DNA from: Treponema sp.
Lineage (GTDB): Bacteria > Spirochaetota > Spirochaetia > Treponematales > Breznakiellaceae
Direction: 5' to 3'
Assembly (NCBI GenBank): GCA_009777995.1
Contig: WRKT01000008.1
Location: 1-64,000 of the forward strand
Length of the DNA stretch: 64,000 bases
This document shows, one piece after another, positions 26,355-35,325 of this stretch. Numbering within the stretch: the stretch's first letter is position 1; every line of letters starts with the position of its first letter. The translations under genes and the position numbers were made by a program. Below the pieces are notes generated by a model, which made no database searches, was not told the origin of the DNA, and saw only the letters and a program-made list of their open reading frames with translations.

Positions 26355-28226
26355 ATGAGAGTCGAAGATCTAAAGCATGCAAAGCTTAAAAAATGGGTTA
26401 AAGATTGGGCTAAAATAATGAAGCCTGCAGCAGTGGAAATTTGTAATGGAACGAAGAGGGAATACGATAAAATGCTTAAAATCCTCGTAAGCTCAGGTCT
26501 TGGTATAAAGTTAAACGATAAGATAAGACCCGGCTCCTACCTCTTTCGATCTGACCCTTCCGATGTTGCCCGTGCAGAAAGCCGCACCTTCATTGCAAGC
26601 AAAAAGAAAGTCGATGCGGGTCCGAATAATAATTGGACAGACCCGGATGAGCTAAAAAAAACCATGACCGACCTTTTTAAAGGCTGTATGAAAGGCCGCA
26701 TAATGTATGTGATCCCCTTCTCCATGGGGCCTGTCGGTTCTGATATTGCAAAAATCGGTGTTGAGATAACTGACAGCCCCTATGTTGTAGCAAACATGCA
26801 TATAATGACAAGGGTAGGAAAGAAGGTTCTCGATGTGCTTGGCACTGACGGCTTTTTTGTGCCCTGCGTCCATTCGATTGCAAAGCCGCTTGCTAAGGGT
26901 GAAAGTGATGGCGGAAAGTGGCCCTGCGAGCCCGATGTTCAAAAAAAGTTTATCAGTCATTTCCCCGACACTTACGAGATCTGGTCCTACGGCTCGGGTT
27001 ATGGCGGCAATGCCCTTCTCGGGAAAAAGTGCCTCGCCCTGCGCATCGCATCGGTGCTTGCAAGGGATGAGGGCTGGCTTGCCGAGCACATGCTCATCCT
27101 TAAAATCACCAACCCCGAAGGCGAGGTGAAGTACTTTGCAGGCGCCTTCCCCTCAGCCTGCGGTAAAACCAACCTATCGATGCTCATACCCACAATGCCC
27201 GGCTGGAAGGTGCAGACGATAGGAGACGATATTGCATGGATGAAGTTTAAGGAAGACGGCCGTCTCTATGCGATCAACCCCGAGGCAGGCTTCTTCGGAG
27301 TAGCCCCCGGGACCAGCGACAATTCCAACTTCAATGCAATGAAGACTATCAGCCATAATACCATATTTACAAACTGCGGCCTTACCGTTGACGGCGATGT
27401 CTGGTGGGAGCAGATCGGATACGGAGTGCCGGGCGGTGAAGTCCTTGACTGGAAAGGCCAGAGAAGACCTGCGCCAAAGACCGACAAGGGCGTCAAGGGC
27501 GAAGAGATTGCCCATGTCAACGCCCGTTTTACCACCCCTGCAAGCCAATGCCCTGCAATTGCCCCCGAATGGGAAGACCCGAACGGCGTACCCATAAGTG
27601 CATTCATGTTCGGAGGCCGGCGTGCAACAACCATCCCCCTTGTTAACCAAAGCAAGAGCTGGGTTCACGGTGTCTTCCTTGGCTCTATTACCGGCTCGGA
27701 AATCACCGCGGCAGCTCTGGATATCGCCGCAGGTTCCGTCCGTCGTGACCCGTTCGCAATGCTTCCCTTCTGCGGCTATAATATGGGAGACTATTTTAAC
27801 CACTGGATTAAAATCGGCCAAAAAGCAGCCGCCGAAGGCCATGCAGATAAACTCCCGAAGATTTTCTTCGTCAACTGGTTCCGCAAGGATACCTTCGATC
27901 ATTTCCTCTGGCCCGGTTATGGCGAGAATGCCCGCGTGCTTGCCTGGATTTTTAACCGCTGTAATGATGAGGAAAATTATCTTGAAACCGCGATTGGGAA
28001 TCTGCCAAAGCCCGGCTCCATTGAGCCGCCCGAAGGCCTTAACCCCGATGTAATGAGTTCTCTCTGCTCGGTTGACGTGGAAGGTTGGGAGGCCGAAATT
28101 GCAGACATTCGCAGCGATTATTACCCCCAGTACGGTGCAAGGCTTCCGAAAGTACTTTACGAGGAGCTCGATGTTATCGAAGGAGAACTGGCAAAGTTGC
28201 ATGCTATTTTGACAGGCAATAGGTAA
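26355..28226 (+). CDS. pckG: phosphoenolpyruvate carboxykinase (GTP)
   Basis: The 623-residue length and motifs are those of the GTP-dependent enzyme, not the ATP type: Y-V-I-P-F-S-M-G-P, the kinase-1a loop F-P-S-A-C-G-K-T-N-L near residue 265 including the reactive Cys, G-D-D-I-A-W-M for the second metal site and F-F-G-V-A-P-G-T. It interconverts oxaloacetate and PEP with GTP/GDP in the cytoplasm. In fermenters it can run in the CO2-fixing direction toward C4 acids, or serve gluconeogenesis. An AAGGAG site precedes the ATG. Confidence 0.96.
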   Translation: MRVEDLKHAKLKKWVKDWAKIMKPAAVEICNGTKREYDKMLKILVSSGLGIKLNDKIRPGSYLFRSDPSDVARAESRTFIASKKKVDAGPNNNWTDPDELKKTMTDLFKGCMKGRIMYVIPFSMGPVGSDIAKIGVEITDSPYVVANMHIMTRVGKKVLDVLGTDGFFVPCVHSIAKPLAKGESDGGKWPCEPDVQKKFISHFPDTYEIWSYGSGYGGNALLGKKCLALRIASVLARDEGWLAEHMLILKITNPEGEVKYFAGAFPSACGKTNLSMLIPTMPGWKVQTIGDDIAWMKFKEDGRLYAINPEAGFFGVAPGTSDNSNFNAMKTISHNTIFTNCGLTVDGDVWWEQIGYGVPGGEVLDWKGQRRPAPKTDKGVKGEEIAHVNARFTTPASQCPAIAPEWEDPNGVPISAFMFGGRRATTIPLVNQSKSWVHGVFLGSITGSEITAAALDIAAGSVRRDPFAMLPFCGYNMGDYFNHWIKIGQKAAAEGHADKLPKIFFVNWFRKDTFDHFLWPGYGENARVLAWIFNRCNDEENYLETAIGNLPKPGSIEPPEGLNPDVMSSLCSVDVEGWEAEIADIRSDYYPQYGARLPKVLYEELDVIEGELAKLHAILTGNR

Positions 28227-28260
28227 TATGATAGTATATGCCTAATAAAAAGAGGTTTTT

Positions 28261-29172
28261 ATGAAAAACGTCACAGGACTTTTTTGGTTTATAGCTCTTA
28301 CGGTATTTTCAGTGGTTTCTGTAACAGGTCAAACCACCGGGTCTTTCAGACAGGAAGGAGTTGCCTCCATATACGGTGCCACTCTTGCAGGCAGACCAAC
28401 TGCCTCAGGCGAGGCTTATAATCCCGATAATCTTACAGCAGCCCATCCGACCCTGCCCTTCGGCTCCGTTTTAAGGGTAACAAATACTCTAAACATGCAG
28501 CAGGTGACAGTCCGCATAAATGACCGAGGGCCCTTCATGCCCGGCAGGTTAATCGAGCTCTCAAGGGCAGCAGGGGATTCCCTCGGCATTCCCATGACAG
28601 GGACTGCAAGGGTGATAATCGAGCAGGTAGGCGGACCCCCGGCCCCAACCACGACCGCTCCTGCGGCTACCCCCCCACCCGCGGCCATCACGCTCACTCC
28701 GACTCCCTTAACATCGACACCCCCTCCTTCAGCCACATATCGCTCCGATGTGCCGCCTCCGATCATACAGGTGGTTCGTGAAGAACCGCCCCTGACCACT
28801 CCGCCGCAGATAACTCAAGTTGAAACCCAAAGGCCTGTGATAGTCGAGACAGTTGCCCCCGTGGCGGCTGCTCCTGTTTTGCCGCCACAGGGCCCCCCCG
28901 CAACACTCACAGGCGCCTCGGTTGATCCTACAAGTGCAAACCTCTACCGCCTCAGACTTGGCTCATTTAGAGACCCTGCTAACGCTGTGAATGTTTTTGA
29001 AAGACTTGCAGGTGCAGGACTTGCGCCGCGTTACGAGCCCTTCGGCGATTTATACCGTGTCGTTCTGCCATATATTAGAGCCGCTGATGTTTCTTCGATT
29101 GCACGTATCCTCGGCAATATTGGCTTCACCGAGGCCTTCGTACAGGTTGAGACACAGGTCGCGCAGAGGTAA
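28261..29172 (+). CDS. rlpA: RlpA-like double-psi beta-barrel protein with SPOR domain
   Basis: After a signal peptide comes a DPBB domain (about residues 33-125) with G-V-A-S-I-Y-G, the A-A-H-P-T-L-P-F-G segment and the catalytic-type Asp in I-N-D-R-G-P-F. A ~100-residue Pro/Thr/Ala-rich linker leads to a C-terminal SPOR domain (about 225-300) that should bind denuded peptidoglycan at the septum. RlpA proteins act as septal lytic transglycosylases or cell-separation factors. No lipobox Cys is obvious, unlike E. coli RlpA. AGAGG precedes the ATG; the small barrel gene follows after two bases. Confidence 0.9.
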   Translation: MKNVTGLFWFIALTVFSVVSVTGQTTGSFRQEGVASIYGATLAGRPTASGEAYNPDNLTAAHPTLPFGSVLRVTNTLNMQQVTVRINDRGPFMPGRLIELSRAAGDSLGIPMTGTARVIIEQVGGPPAPTTTAPAATPPPAAITLTPTPLTSTPPPSATYRSDVPPPIIQVVREEPPLTTPPQITQVETQRPVIVETVAPVAAAPVLPPQGPPATLTGASVDPTSANLYRLRLGSFRDPANAVNVFERLAGAGLAPRYEPFGDLYRVVLPYIRAADVSSIARILGNIGFTEAFVQVETQVAQR

Positions 29173-29174
29173 CA

Positions 29175-29651
29175 GTGAAGAAAATTATCATTTTAATTCT
29201 ACTCGGGTTTTTGCTTGTATCTATTATCAATGCTGATGATAATCCCTATAGGGGAGCAATACGCTTAAACCCTGCAGATATTTTCATTAACTTACACAAT
29301 GCATTGCCCGGCGCATCCATTACCTGGACTCCGTATCTATGGGGTAATATTGGAATCCCCGTTGAACTCGATGCCCACCTTGGTTGGGGTGTACTCAACG
29401 GAGTGCAATTATCATTACTTGGAGGAATAGAGTATTTCCCTTTAAACAGTCTTTTCCTTGATGCAAAGCTCGGGGCTTCGATTCACATCGATGACGGAAT
29501 AAAACCCGCCTTCATTTGCAAGGCAGGTGCAGGTTATCAATTTATTTTCGGCAGGGGTTTTCTTTTTACTCCGGGAGCAGGCATTGTGTATAACGGGCAT
29601 AACGGGTTAGGTGTATATTTTAATTTAGCTCTAGGATATGCATACAGATAA
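29175..29651 (+). CDS. small secreted beta-barrel-like outer-membrane protein
   Basis: The protein starts at a GTG with AGAGG upstream. It has a signal peptide (K-K-I-I-I-L-I-L-L-G-F) and then short amphipathic strands rich in Gly and aromatic residues, ending in a Tyr-Arg terminus. This pattern, with repeated A-G-A-G-Y and L-G-G-I-E-Y-F turns, fits a small 6-8 stranded outer-membrane barrel. No named family was recognised. It lies between rlpA and a hydrolase gene whose ATG touches its stop, so the three probably form one transcript. Confidence 0.65.
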   Translation: MKKIIILILLGFLLVSIINADDNPYRGAIRLNPADIFINLHNALPGASITWTPYLWGNIGIPVELDAHLGWGVLNGVQLSLLGGIEYFPLNSLFLDAKLGASIHIDDGIKPAFICKAGAGYQFIFGRGFLFTPGAGIVYNGHNGLGVYFNLALGYAYR

Positions 29652-29665
29652 TGGGGAAGGGTAAG

Positions 29666-30733
29666 ATGAAAAAGAAAAACCTTAGAGTATCACTCTTAAT
29701 AATATTAACATTAACTTTCTTAACTTTCATTGGATGCACAATAATTACAATGGAAGTTTATTCGCAGACCTTTGGCAGAACCGAGGGCTTCCTCGCCGGA
29801 AATTTTTACACATACTTTACCTGGAACGATATCGATCAAAATAAGTATTCGCGCCAAACGGTTCATTTTAATTCGGGCGGAAACAGGCTTCAAGGCTTTA
29901 TTTACGGATCTGCTAACAATAAAGGTCTTGTGGTAATTTCACACGGACTTGGCGGCACTGCCGATGCATACTTTCCGCTTATTATGAATTTTGTTGATAA
30001 TGGCTGGCGCGTTTTTGCTTATAATAATACCGGGGTTGCAGGAAGCGAGGGCAGTTCAATTAGAGGCCTCTCTCAATCCATGATCGATCTGGATGCTGCA
30101 CTGAAATATGTTGCAAGCAATAATGCTTTAAATAGCTTACCCCTTATGCTCGTAGGGCATAGCTGGGGAGGATTCGCAGTTTGTTCAGTCCTCAATTTCG
30201 ACCATAATGTAAATGCAGTTGTAAGTTTTGCAGGCTTTAACAGTGCAAGAGATATTTTTAAGGAGCAGGGTATCGCCTTTGTTGGCGGTGTTTATTATCT
30301 GCTTACTCCCTCGGTTTGGTCAATGGAAAGACAAATTTTTGGAGATATGATAAATCTTACTGCAGTCGGAGGGATTAATAAAACCGATACCCCTATTATG
30401 CTTGTCCAAAGCTCCGATGACGACATTGTGCTTGCAGACTCTTCGTCAATTTATGCCCATAGGGTGAGTATAACGAACCCAAACCTCGAAATTATTTTCT
30501 ACGACGGGGATGAAGTTCGAGGCCACAATTTTGTTTATGGCTCTCTCGCACAGAGGCAATACATGGAATCTGCAACAGATAGCTGGGAGAGTTTTAAAGA
30601 GGGGCATCAGACCGTTAATAATGCCCTGATGGCTGAATGGGCAGAAGGGTATAATTTTGATAAGACCCGGGCAAATGAACTTGACCCTGTTTTAATGAAT
30701 CGTATAAATGCCTTTTTTACTTCAAATTTGTAA
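29666..30733 (+). CDS. membrane-anchored alpha/beta hydrolase
   Basis: An N-terminal hydrophobic segment ends in F-I-G-C, a possible lipobox, followed by an alpha/beta hydrolase domain. The oxyanion H-G-L-G-G and the nucleophile elbow G-H-S-W-G-G are clear, an Asp lies in S-S-D-D-D-I-V and a late His in G-H-N-F. It is probably a periplasmic serine esterase or peptidase; the substrate is unknown. GAAGGG 6 bases upstream favours the ATG at 29666 over the one at 29651, which overlaps the stop of the preceding gene. Confidence 0.8.
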   Translation: MKKKNLRVSLLIILTLTFLTFIGCTIITMEVYSQTFGRTEGFLAGNFYTYFTWNDIDQNKYSRQTVHFNSGGNRLQGFIYGSANNKGLVVISHGLGGTADAYFPLIMNFVDNGWRVFAYNNTGVAGSEGSSIRGLSQSMIDLDAALKYVASNNALNSLPLMLVGHSWGGFAVCSVLNFDHNVNAVVSFAGFNSARDIFKEQGIAFVGGVYYLLTPSVWSMERQIFGDMINLTAVGGINKTDTPIMLVQSSDDDIVLADSSSIYAHRVSITNPNLEIIFYDGDEVRGHNFVYGSLAQRQYMESATDSWESFKEGHQTVNNALMAEWAEGYNFDKTRANELDPVLMNRINAFFTSNL

Positions 30734-30836
30734 AAAAAGCATAAATTCGTAAAAAAAAGTTAAAAATTTCCTCAAAATTTAAAGCAAAAATGCATTTTTA
30801 CCCCGTATATAGCTAAATACAAATTAGGGGGAAAAA

Positions 30837-31958
30837 ATGAAAAAATGCTTAAATTTTAGGTTTATAGGACTGCTGCTAATTTTACTTATGATGATTTTCT
30901 CTTGCTCCGATGCCGGTATCGATCCCGATTATTTCGATCCGGAAACCGAAACCGAAACAGAGAGAAACATCAACGAAGAAGAAAATGAGGAAGATGAAGA
31001 ACAGGAAGATGCTGAAGATGAAGAGGACGAAGAGGATGCGCTCGGCCCAAGCGCAGAGCTGATTGGAGGGATAGTTGTTTCAGGAACGCAGATGGTTTTT
31101 GCGTTTTCTTCTGAAGTGATCTTCCTGTCTGTTTCCCTGTCTCTCGGTCTTGAGCTTGAGACAGAAGTGAGAGTAGAAGGAAACTTTATAACAGTAGTCC
31201 TCGAAGAAGAAATTGAACCGGGCCTGCGCTTCACTGCAGAACTTGAGGTTGAAGATGAGTGGGGAAATGTCTTTATCGAAAAGATCGACCTTATCTCTAA
31301 AAACAATCGTGTTCCTCAACTGCGTATAAATGAGCTTAGGACTGAACATGACAGCAGTTCAGGCCGGGTTGAATTTATCGAATTTTATATGCTTACAGAA
31401 GGGAATCTGGGCGGGCTCCAAGTATTTATTGAAAGTAATCCTAGTCAGCCAATTGTTTACGAGTTTAGTCCGATAGAAGTTAATCCCGGGGAATATGTTG
31501 TGCTCCACCTGCGCACGCTCAGCGATGAAAGCGTGGATGAATACGGTGATGATCTTGGCGAATCAGGCGGTGTCGGCTCAAGCGCCACAGCCCGTGATTT
31601 CTGGATACCCGGCTCAACCAAGCTCCTCCGTAAAACCGATATAGTGTATGTGATGGATCAAGATGGAAATGTTTTATCGGCAGTGATGATTTCCGAAACC
31701 CAAGACTCTTTTTGGGATAAGGATTATTTTATTAAGGCAGCCGGGTTTCTGCACGACAGGGGTGCCTGGACATGTGCAGAAGGAGGAATTGCCGGCCCTG
31801 CCGATGCGGTAAGCAGTGCAGACATTCGTACAAGTACCACCCGCAGCATCTCAAGGGACGAGACAGCAGAGAATACCAAAACTGCAGCCGACTGGTATAT
31901 CACTGCTAACAGCGGCGCAACACCCGGACTTCCGAATAACCCTTCTCGCCTTCAATGA
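30837..31958 (+). CDS. lipoprotein with highly acidic linker and lamin-tail-like domain
   Basis: The signal peptide ends in I-F-S-C, a lipobox. A ~45-residue stretch after it is almost entirely Glu and Asp. A strand-rich region and then a lamin-tail-like (LTD) domain follow, recognisable from L-R-I-N-E-L-R-T-E, V-E-F-I-E-F and P-G-E-Y-V-V-L-H-L, and the tail has S-G-A-T-P-G-L-P-N-N-P. The gene at 45169 is a paralogue with the same order but no acidic linker. It should be displayed on the envelope; the function is unknown. GGGGG precedes the ATG. A 103-base A/T-rich gap separates it from the hydrolase gene. Confidence 0.75.
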   Translation: MKKCLNFRFIGLLLILLMMIFSCSDAGIDPDYFDPETETETERNINEEENEEDEEQEDAEDEEDEEDALGPSAELIGGIVVSGTQMVFAFSSEVIFLSVSLSLGLELETEVRVEGNFITVVLEEEIEPGLRFTAELEVEDEWGNVFIEKIDLISKNNRVPQLRINELRTEHDSSSGRVEFIEFYMLTEGNLGGLQVFIESNPSQPIVYEFSPIEVNPGEYVVLHLRTLSDESVDEYGDDLGESGGVGSSATARDFWIPGSTKLLRKTDIVYVMDQDGNVLSAVMISETQDSFWDKDYFIKAAGFLHDRGAWTCAEGGIAGPADAVSSADIRTSTTRSISRDETAENTKTAADWYITANSGATPGLPNNPSRLQ

Positions 31959-32284
31959 GTTATAATGGAGTAAAGCCGGCCTGAAACTGTGAACTGGTTT
32001 TCGTTTGTGTGTAATAATGCAATTCCATGCTCCTTCGCTGCTGCGAGCATATCCGGAGGGACGGGGCGGGAATTGCAAATTATTATTAGGGGAAGTCCGT
32101 TAGTCGCAGCAACGGCTACTGTATTTAAGTGGGCCTGTATTGTTATAAGGGCATTCCCGTTTTTTGCACGGCTAAGCACATCAGAGAGGAGGTCGCCGGA
32201 ATAGGCCCCCTTAAACGGTGCATCTTCAAAGTCCTCATGCAGAATATCGGCACTTAGGAAGGCAGCTGCTTCGCGGATGGTCAT
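31952..32284 (-). CDS. DRTGG-domain-like protein
   Basis: The 110-residue protein resembles the DRTGG-type domains (PF07085) often encoded near [FeFe] hydrogenase or phosphotransacetylase genes. The cues are G-A-Y-S-G-D-L-L-S-D-V-L, A-L-I-T-I-Q-A-H-L-N and the final glycine-containing strand S-G-R-L-Y. The domain is thought to be regulatory, but its ligand is unknown. Its ATG overlaps the stop of the HAD hydrolase gene by one base, so the two are translationally coupled. The hydrogenase operon is 12 kb away, so any link is only suggestive. Confidence 0.65.
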   Translation of the reverse strand: MTIREAAAFLSADILHEDFEDAPFKGAYSGDLLSDVLSRAKNGNALITIQAHLNTVAVAATNGLPLIIICNSRPVPPDMLAAAKEHGIALLHTNENQFTVSGRLYSIITH

Positions 32285-33099
32285 TATTTATCGAGAATAT
32301 ACTTCTTGATTATCTCTGCAACGCCGTCTTCGTCGTTCGTTTTTTCGCTTACGGCATCGGCAATCTTCTTAAGCCGCTCATCCCCATTTGCCATTGCAAC
32401 GCCAATGCCTGCCCAGCGGATCATGGCTTCATCATTCATCGAATCACCTATTGCCATGGTTTCCTCGGCGCTTATATTCTTCAATCCGGCAATCATGGAC
32501 AGGGCAGCACCCTTATTTGAATCCCCGTGAGACACCTGGAGGAAGTACTTCCTGCTTGTAAAGATGCCAAGCTTTTCCTGCATATTCTTCCGTAAAAGAT
32601 TCTCAACCCCCGAAAGAAGTTCAGGCTCTCCGGGTACTATCAACTTATAACATCCAAAATCCGCAAGGTCACGGAAGTTTTCTACCACCACCTGTCTTAA
32701 ACCGGTCAACTTCTCGTCAATATCGGAATACTTATTTTTTCTTGAGATATAAGTGATATTGTCTGCGTACATCTGGAGGGGGAAGCCCTCCTGTTCCGCA
32801 AGATCGCAAATAGTAAGAATGGTCTTATGATCCAGCATCGATTCATGGACCACATTACCTGTATCGCTTTCAGTAATAAGAGCTCCGTTATTTGAAATTA
32901 GGTAACCCGGTCTTGTATTAAGGCCGAGAAAACGGACATAGGGATCCATGGCCTCAGGAATCCTGCCTGAAGCCAGCACTATTATCACCCCCGCCTGCTC
33001 AGTGCGTTTTATTGCTTCTCTGGTTCTGGGAGAAATCGAAAGTTCTGAGCTTAGAAGGGTATCGTCCATATCAATTGCGAGAATACGTATTGGTTTCAT
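32284..33099 (-). CDS. Cof-type HAD hydrolase
   Basis: All four HAD motifs are present: D-M-D-D-T-L near the start, A-S-G-R for motif II, a Lys in S-N-K-G-A-A, and A-I-G-D-S-M-N-D-E for motif IV. The IIB cap region and the L-Q-V-S-H-G-D-S-N-K-G segment are typical of Cof/YidA sugar-phosphate phosphatases. It dephosphorylates sugar phosphates or related metabolites in the cytoplasm; the substrate is not defined. Length (271) is normal. It is divergent from parA. Confidence 0.92.
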   Translation of the reverse strand: MKPIRILAIDMDDTLLSSELSISPRTREAIKRTEQAGVIIVLASGRIPEAMDPYVRFLGLNTRPGYLISNNGALITESDTGNVVHESMLDHKTILTICDLAEQEGFPLQMYADNITYISRKNKYSDIDEKLTGLRQVVVENFRDLADFGCYKLIVPGEPELLSGVENLLRKNMQEKLGIFTSRKYFLQVSHGDSNKGAALSMIAGLKNISAEETMAIGDSMNDEAMIRWAGIGVAMANGDERLKKIADAVSEKTNDEDGVAEIIKKYILDK

Positions 33100-33162
33100 A
33101 TATACAGAATAACCTCTTGGGGCCTAGTGTTCAATAGACAAATTTGCAGTTATAATGGATTA

Positions 33163-33927
33163 ATGGGAAGAAGTTATGTTTTTGTGAATCAAAAAGGAGG
33201 GGTGGGGAAGACAACCTCTGCAATTAATATAGGTGCATTCCTTGCCGAAGCAGGGAAATCCGTACTCCTTGTTGACTTTGATTCCCAGGCTAATTTATCG
33301 AGCGGAGTCGGTGTAAGCAGAAAGTCGGCAAAACCGGGGGTTTACGAGCTGATTTCAGGCCTTGCGACCCTCGAAGCGGTGACTCGGCCCACTTCCATAA
33401 AAGGACTTTCGGTAATTCCCGCCGAGATTGAGCTGTCAGGGGCCGCTGTCGAGCTTGTGGACAAGGATGAAAGGGATTTTTTCCTTTCAAAGGCCCTAAG
33501 CCCCGCGAAAAATATCTACGATTTCATCCTTATCGACTCTCCTCCCTCCCTCGGAGTGCTCACTTTAAACGGAATTACGGCAGCAGATGCAGTGCTTATT
33601 CCGATGCAATGCGAGTATTTTGCAATGGAGGGCCTTACCCATCTCTTACAGACAGTAAAAATAATTCAGAAAAACCTGAACCCGAACCTTGATGTGGGCG
33701 GAATCTTTTTTACCATGTACGATCCAAGAACAAGGCTCGCCCAACAGGTTGTCAAAGAGGTCAGCACATATTTCAAGAATAAGGTGTTTTCTACAATAGT
33801 ACCAAGGAATATCCGGCTCTCGGAGGCTCCTTCCCACGGCCTTCCGATTTCAAAATATGATCCTGCTTGCAGCGGCGCAAAGGCCTACAAAAGCCTTGCA
33901 AATGAGGTTCTCGAACGTGGCATCTAA
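33163..33927 (+). CDS. parA: chromosome partitioning ATPase ParA
   Basis: This Soj/ParA ATPase has the deviant Walker A motif K-G-G-V-G-K-T-T at the N-terminus, the Walker A' D-F-D-S-Q-A-N and the D-S-P-P-S motif. It forms ATP-dependent gradients on the nucleoid to move ParB-parS complexes. The ATG at 33163 gives the usual short N-terminus; a GTG at 33127 would add 12 odd residues. No ribosome site precedes 33163, but TATAAT lies at 33151-33156, so a leaderless or near-leaderless transcript is possible. The parB start lies inside its end. Confidence 0.94.
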   Translation: MGRSYVFVNQKGGVGKTTSAINIGAFLAEAGKSVLLVDFDSQANLSSGVGVSRKSAKPGVYELISGLATLEAVTRPTSIKGLSVIPAEIELSGAAVELVDKDERDFFLSKALSPAKNIYDFILIDSPPSLGVLTLNGITAADAVLIPMQCEYFAMEGLTHLLQTVKIIQKNLNPNLDVGGIFFTMYDPRTRLAQQVVKEVSTYFKNKVFSTIVPRNIRLSEAPSHGLPISKYDPACSGAKAYKSLANEVLERGI

Positions 33928-34801
33928 ACGCGGCCTTGGGAAGGGGCTTTCGGCCCTCCTCCCCGATAATATCGAAGATTTCAAACTCGACGATAAGAAG
34001 GATGCCCCCTCTCGAGGGGGTGAGCTTCTTGTATCACTCGATAAACTCTCCCCAAACCCCGCACAACCCCGAAAAGACTTTAAGAATGAAGAGATGGAAG
34101 AACTTGCCGAATCCATCAGGCAGCAGGGCATAATTCAGCCGATTATTGCCGAAGACAGCGGCGGGGGAAATTATACCATAGTGTCAGGAGAGAGGAGGGC
34201 AAGGGCGGCCCGCCTCGCAGGTCTTTCGGAAGTACCCGTGGTCTTAAGGAAGTACTCAGAGGAAAAGCGCATGGAAGTCTCGCTCGTAGAGAATATTCAG
34301 AGAGAAGACTTAAACCCGATTGAAGAGGCTGCCGCCTACAGGCAAATTATGCAAACAGAAGGCCTCTCCCAGGATGATCTTGCAAAGAAAGTGGGCAAGA
34401 ACCGCGCAACCGTTGCAAACTCTCTTAGACTTCTTAAACTCCCTGCCGAAATGCAGGAAAGTCTAAGAAAGGCTGAGCTCTCGCCCGGCCATGCAAGGGC
34501 CCTCCTCTCCGTTACAAATCCGGTGGCCCGGGAAAACCTCTTCCTTGAAATCGTTAAAAAAGGCCTTTCTGTAAGAGAAGCCGAGAAAAAAGCCGCAGTA
34601 AGCGGGGGCACAAAAGCTCAGAAGCAAAAAAAGAAAAAGGGAAGGGCTCCTGAGCTTGAAGCAATGGAAGAGAAGTTTATTACCCGGCTTGGCACAAAAG
34701 TGAAAATCGACGGAGATTTTAATAAGGGCACTGTTCTAATCGACTATTATTCAATGGAAGATTTAGACAGGCTTTATAATATACTCGGAGGTTCCAAATG
34801 A
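33902..34801 (+). CDS. parB: chromosome partitioning protein ParB
   Basis: The sequence opens with K-R-G-L-G-K-G-L-S-A-L-L, the ParA-interacting peptide. It then has the N-terminal CTPase domain with N-P-x-Q-P-R, G-E-R-R-x-R-A-A and V-E-N-I-Q-R-E-D-L-N-P-I-E-E-A, a central HTH (L-A-K-K-V-G-K-N-R-A-T-V-A-N) and a Lys-rich linker before a dimerisation tail. It binds parS and spreads along DNA. ATG 33902 or GTG 33917 are both reasonable starts within the end of parA. No parS site was noticed in the window. Confidence 0.94.
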   Translation: MRFSNVASKRGLGKGLSALLPDNIEDFKLDDKKDAPSRGGELLVSLDKLSPNPAQPRKDFKNEEMEELAESIRQQGIIQPIIAEDSGGGNYTIVSGERRARAARLAGLSEVPVVLRKYSEEKRMEVSLVENIQREDLNPIEEAAAYRQIMQTEGLSQDDLAKKVGKNRATVANSLRLLKLPAEMQESLRKAELSPGHARALLSVTNPVARENLFLEIVKKGLSVREAEKKAAVSGGTKAQKQKKKKGRAPELEAMEEKFITRLGTKVKIDGDFNKGTVLIDYYSMEDLDRLYNILGGSK

Positions 34802-35313
34802 TAGACCATAAGTTAATCGATAATTTTACCCTTTTATCAAAGGATTTTGCGGTAAAATGGAAGAACATGGTTCGTAAAACTCCTCAGCTCAGTCATTATA
34901 ATACCATGGATGATAATGCCCTTATTGAATTGAATGCCCCCTTTTATCCTCTTTTTGCAAAAACCCTGGACAGGGGACTTGATCGCAACCTTATCGGGAA
35001 TTTTTTTGCGAGTATGGGCAAGGTCAGAATGGAAGAAGGATACCCCATTTCCGAGGTTATTTATGCCCTGACTCTTGCAGAAAAGGTCATTATTGAGTAT
35101 CTAATGACCGAATTTGCACCCGAGAGCACAACAAAAATGTATCAATCCATGGGTGTTATTACAAAAATATCCGAATTCTGCCTTATGGGATGCTTTTATT
35201 TAACAAAAGGATACCTTGAAGCGGTCTATACTAAAATGAATATCAATGATAGAGTATCTGAAGAGTTATTAAAAAGGTATTTTAAGGACGATTTTTTCTT
35301 TAAACAAGAATAA
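34798..35313 (+). CDS. helical protein of unknown function between parB and the ATP synthase operon
   Basis: The 171-residue protein is predicted all-helical, soluble and without recognised catalytic motifs. The segment Y-P-I-S-E-V-I-Y-A-L-T-L-A-E-K-V-I resembles the sensor-like helical domain at the N-terminus of RsbR/RsbRD-type proteins, but the match is weak. Its ATG overlaps the parB stop (A-T-G-A), so it is translated with parAB, and atpB begins 13 bases later. It could connect partitioning or a sensor to ATP synthase expression, but this is not shown by sequence. Confidence 0.55.
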   Translation: MIDHKLIDNFTLLSKDFAVKWKNMVRKTPQLSHYNTMDDNALIELNAPFYPLFAKTLDRGLDRNLIGNFFASMGKVRMEEGYPISEVIYALTLAEKVIIEYLMTEFAPESTTKMYQSMGVITKISEFCLMGCFYLTKGYLEAVYTKMNINDRVSEELLKRYFKDDFFFKQE

Positions 35314-35325
35314 TACCGAGTAAAA

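Noticed and set aside
27174-28202. 342-codon open frame antisense to pckG
   Set aside because: The plus strand is unmistakably PEP carboxykinase; the antisense frame has no family resemblance and follows from codon bias.
33100-34900. parS site near parAB
   Set aside because: I looked for a TGTTTCACGTGAAACA-like palindrome and did not see one here; a genome-wide search would be needed.
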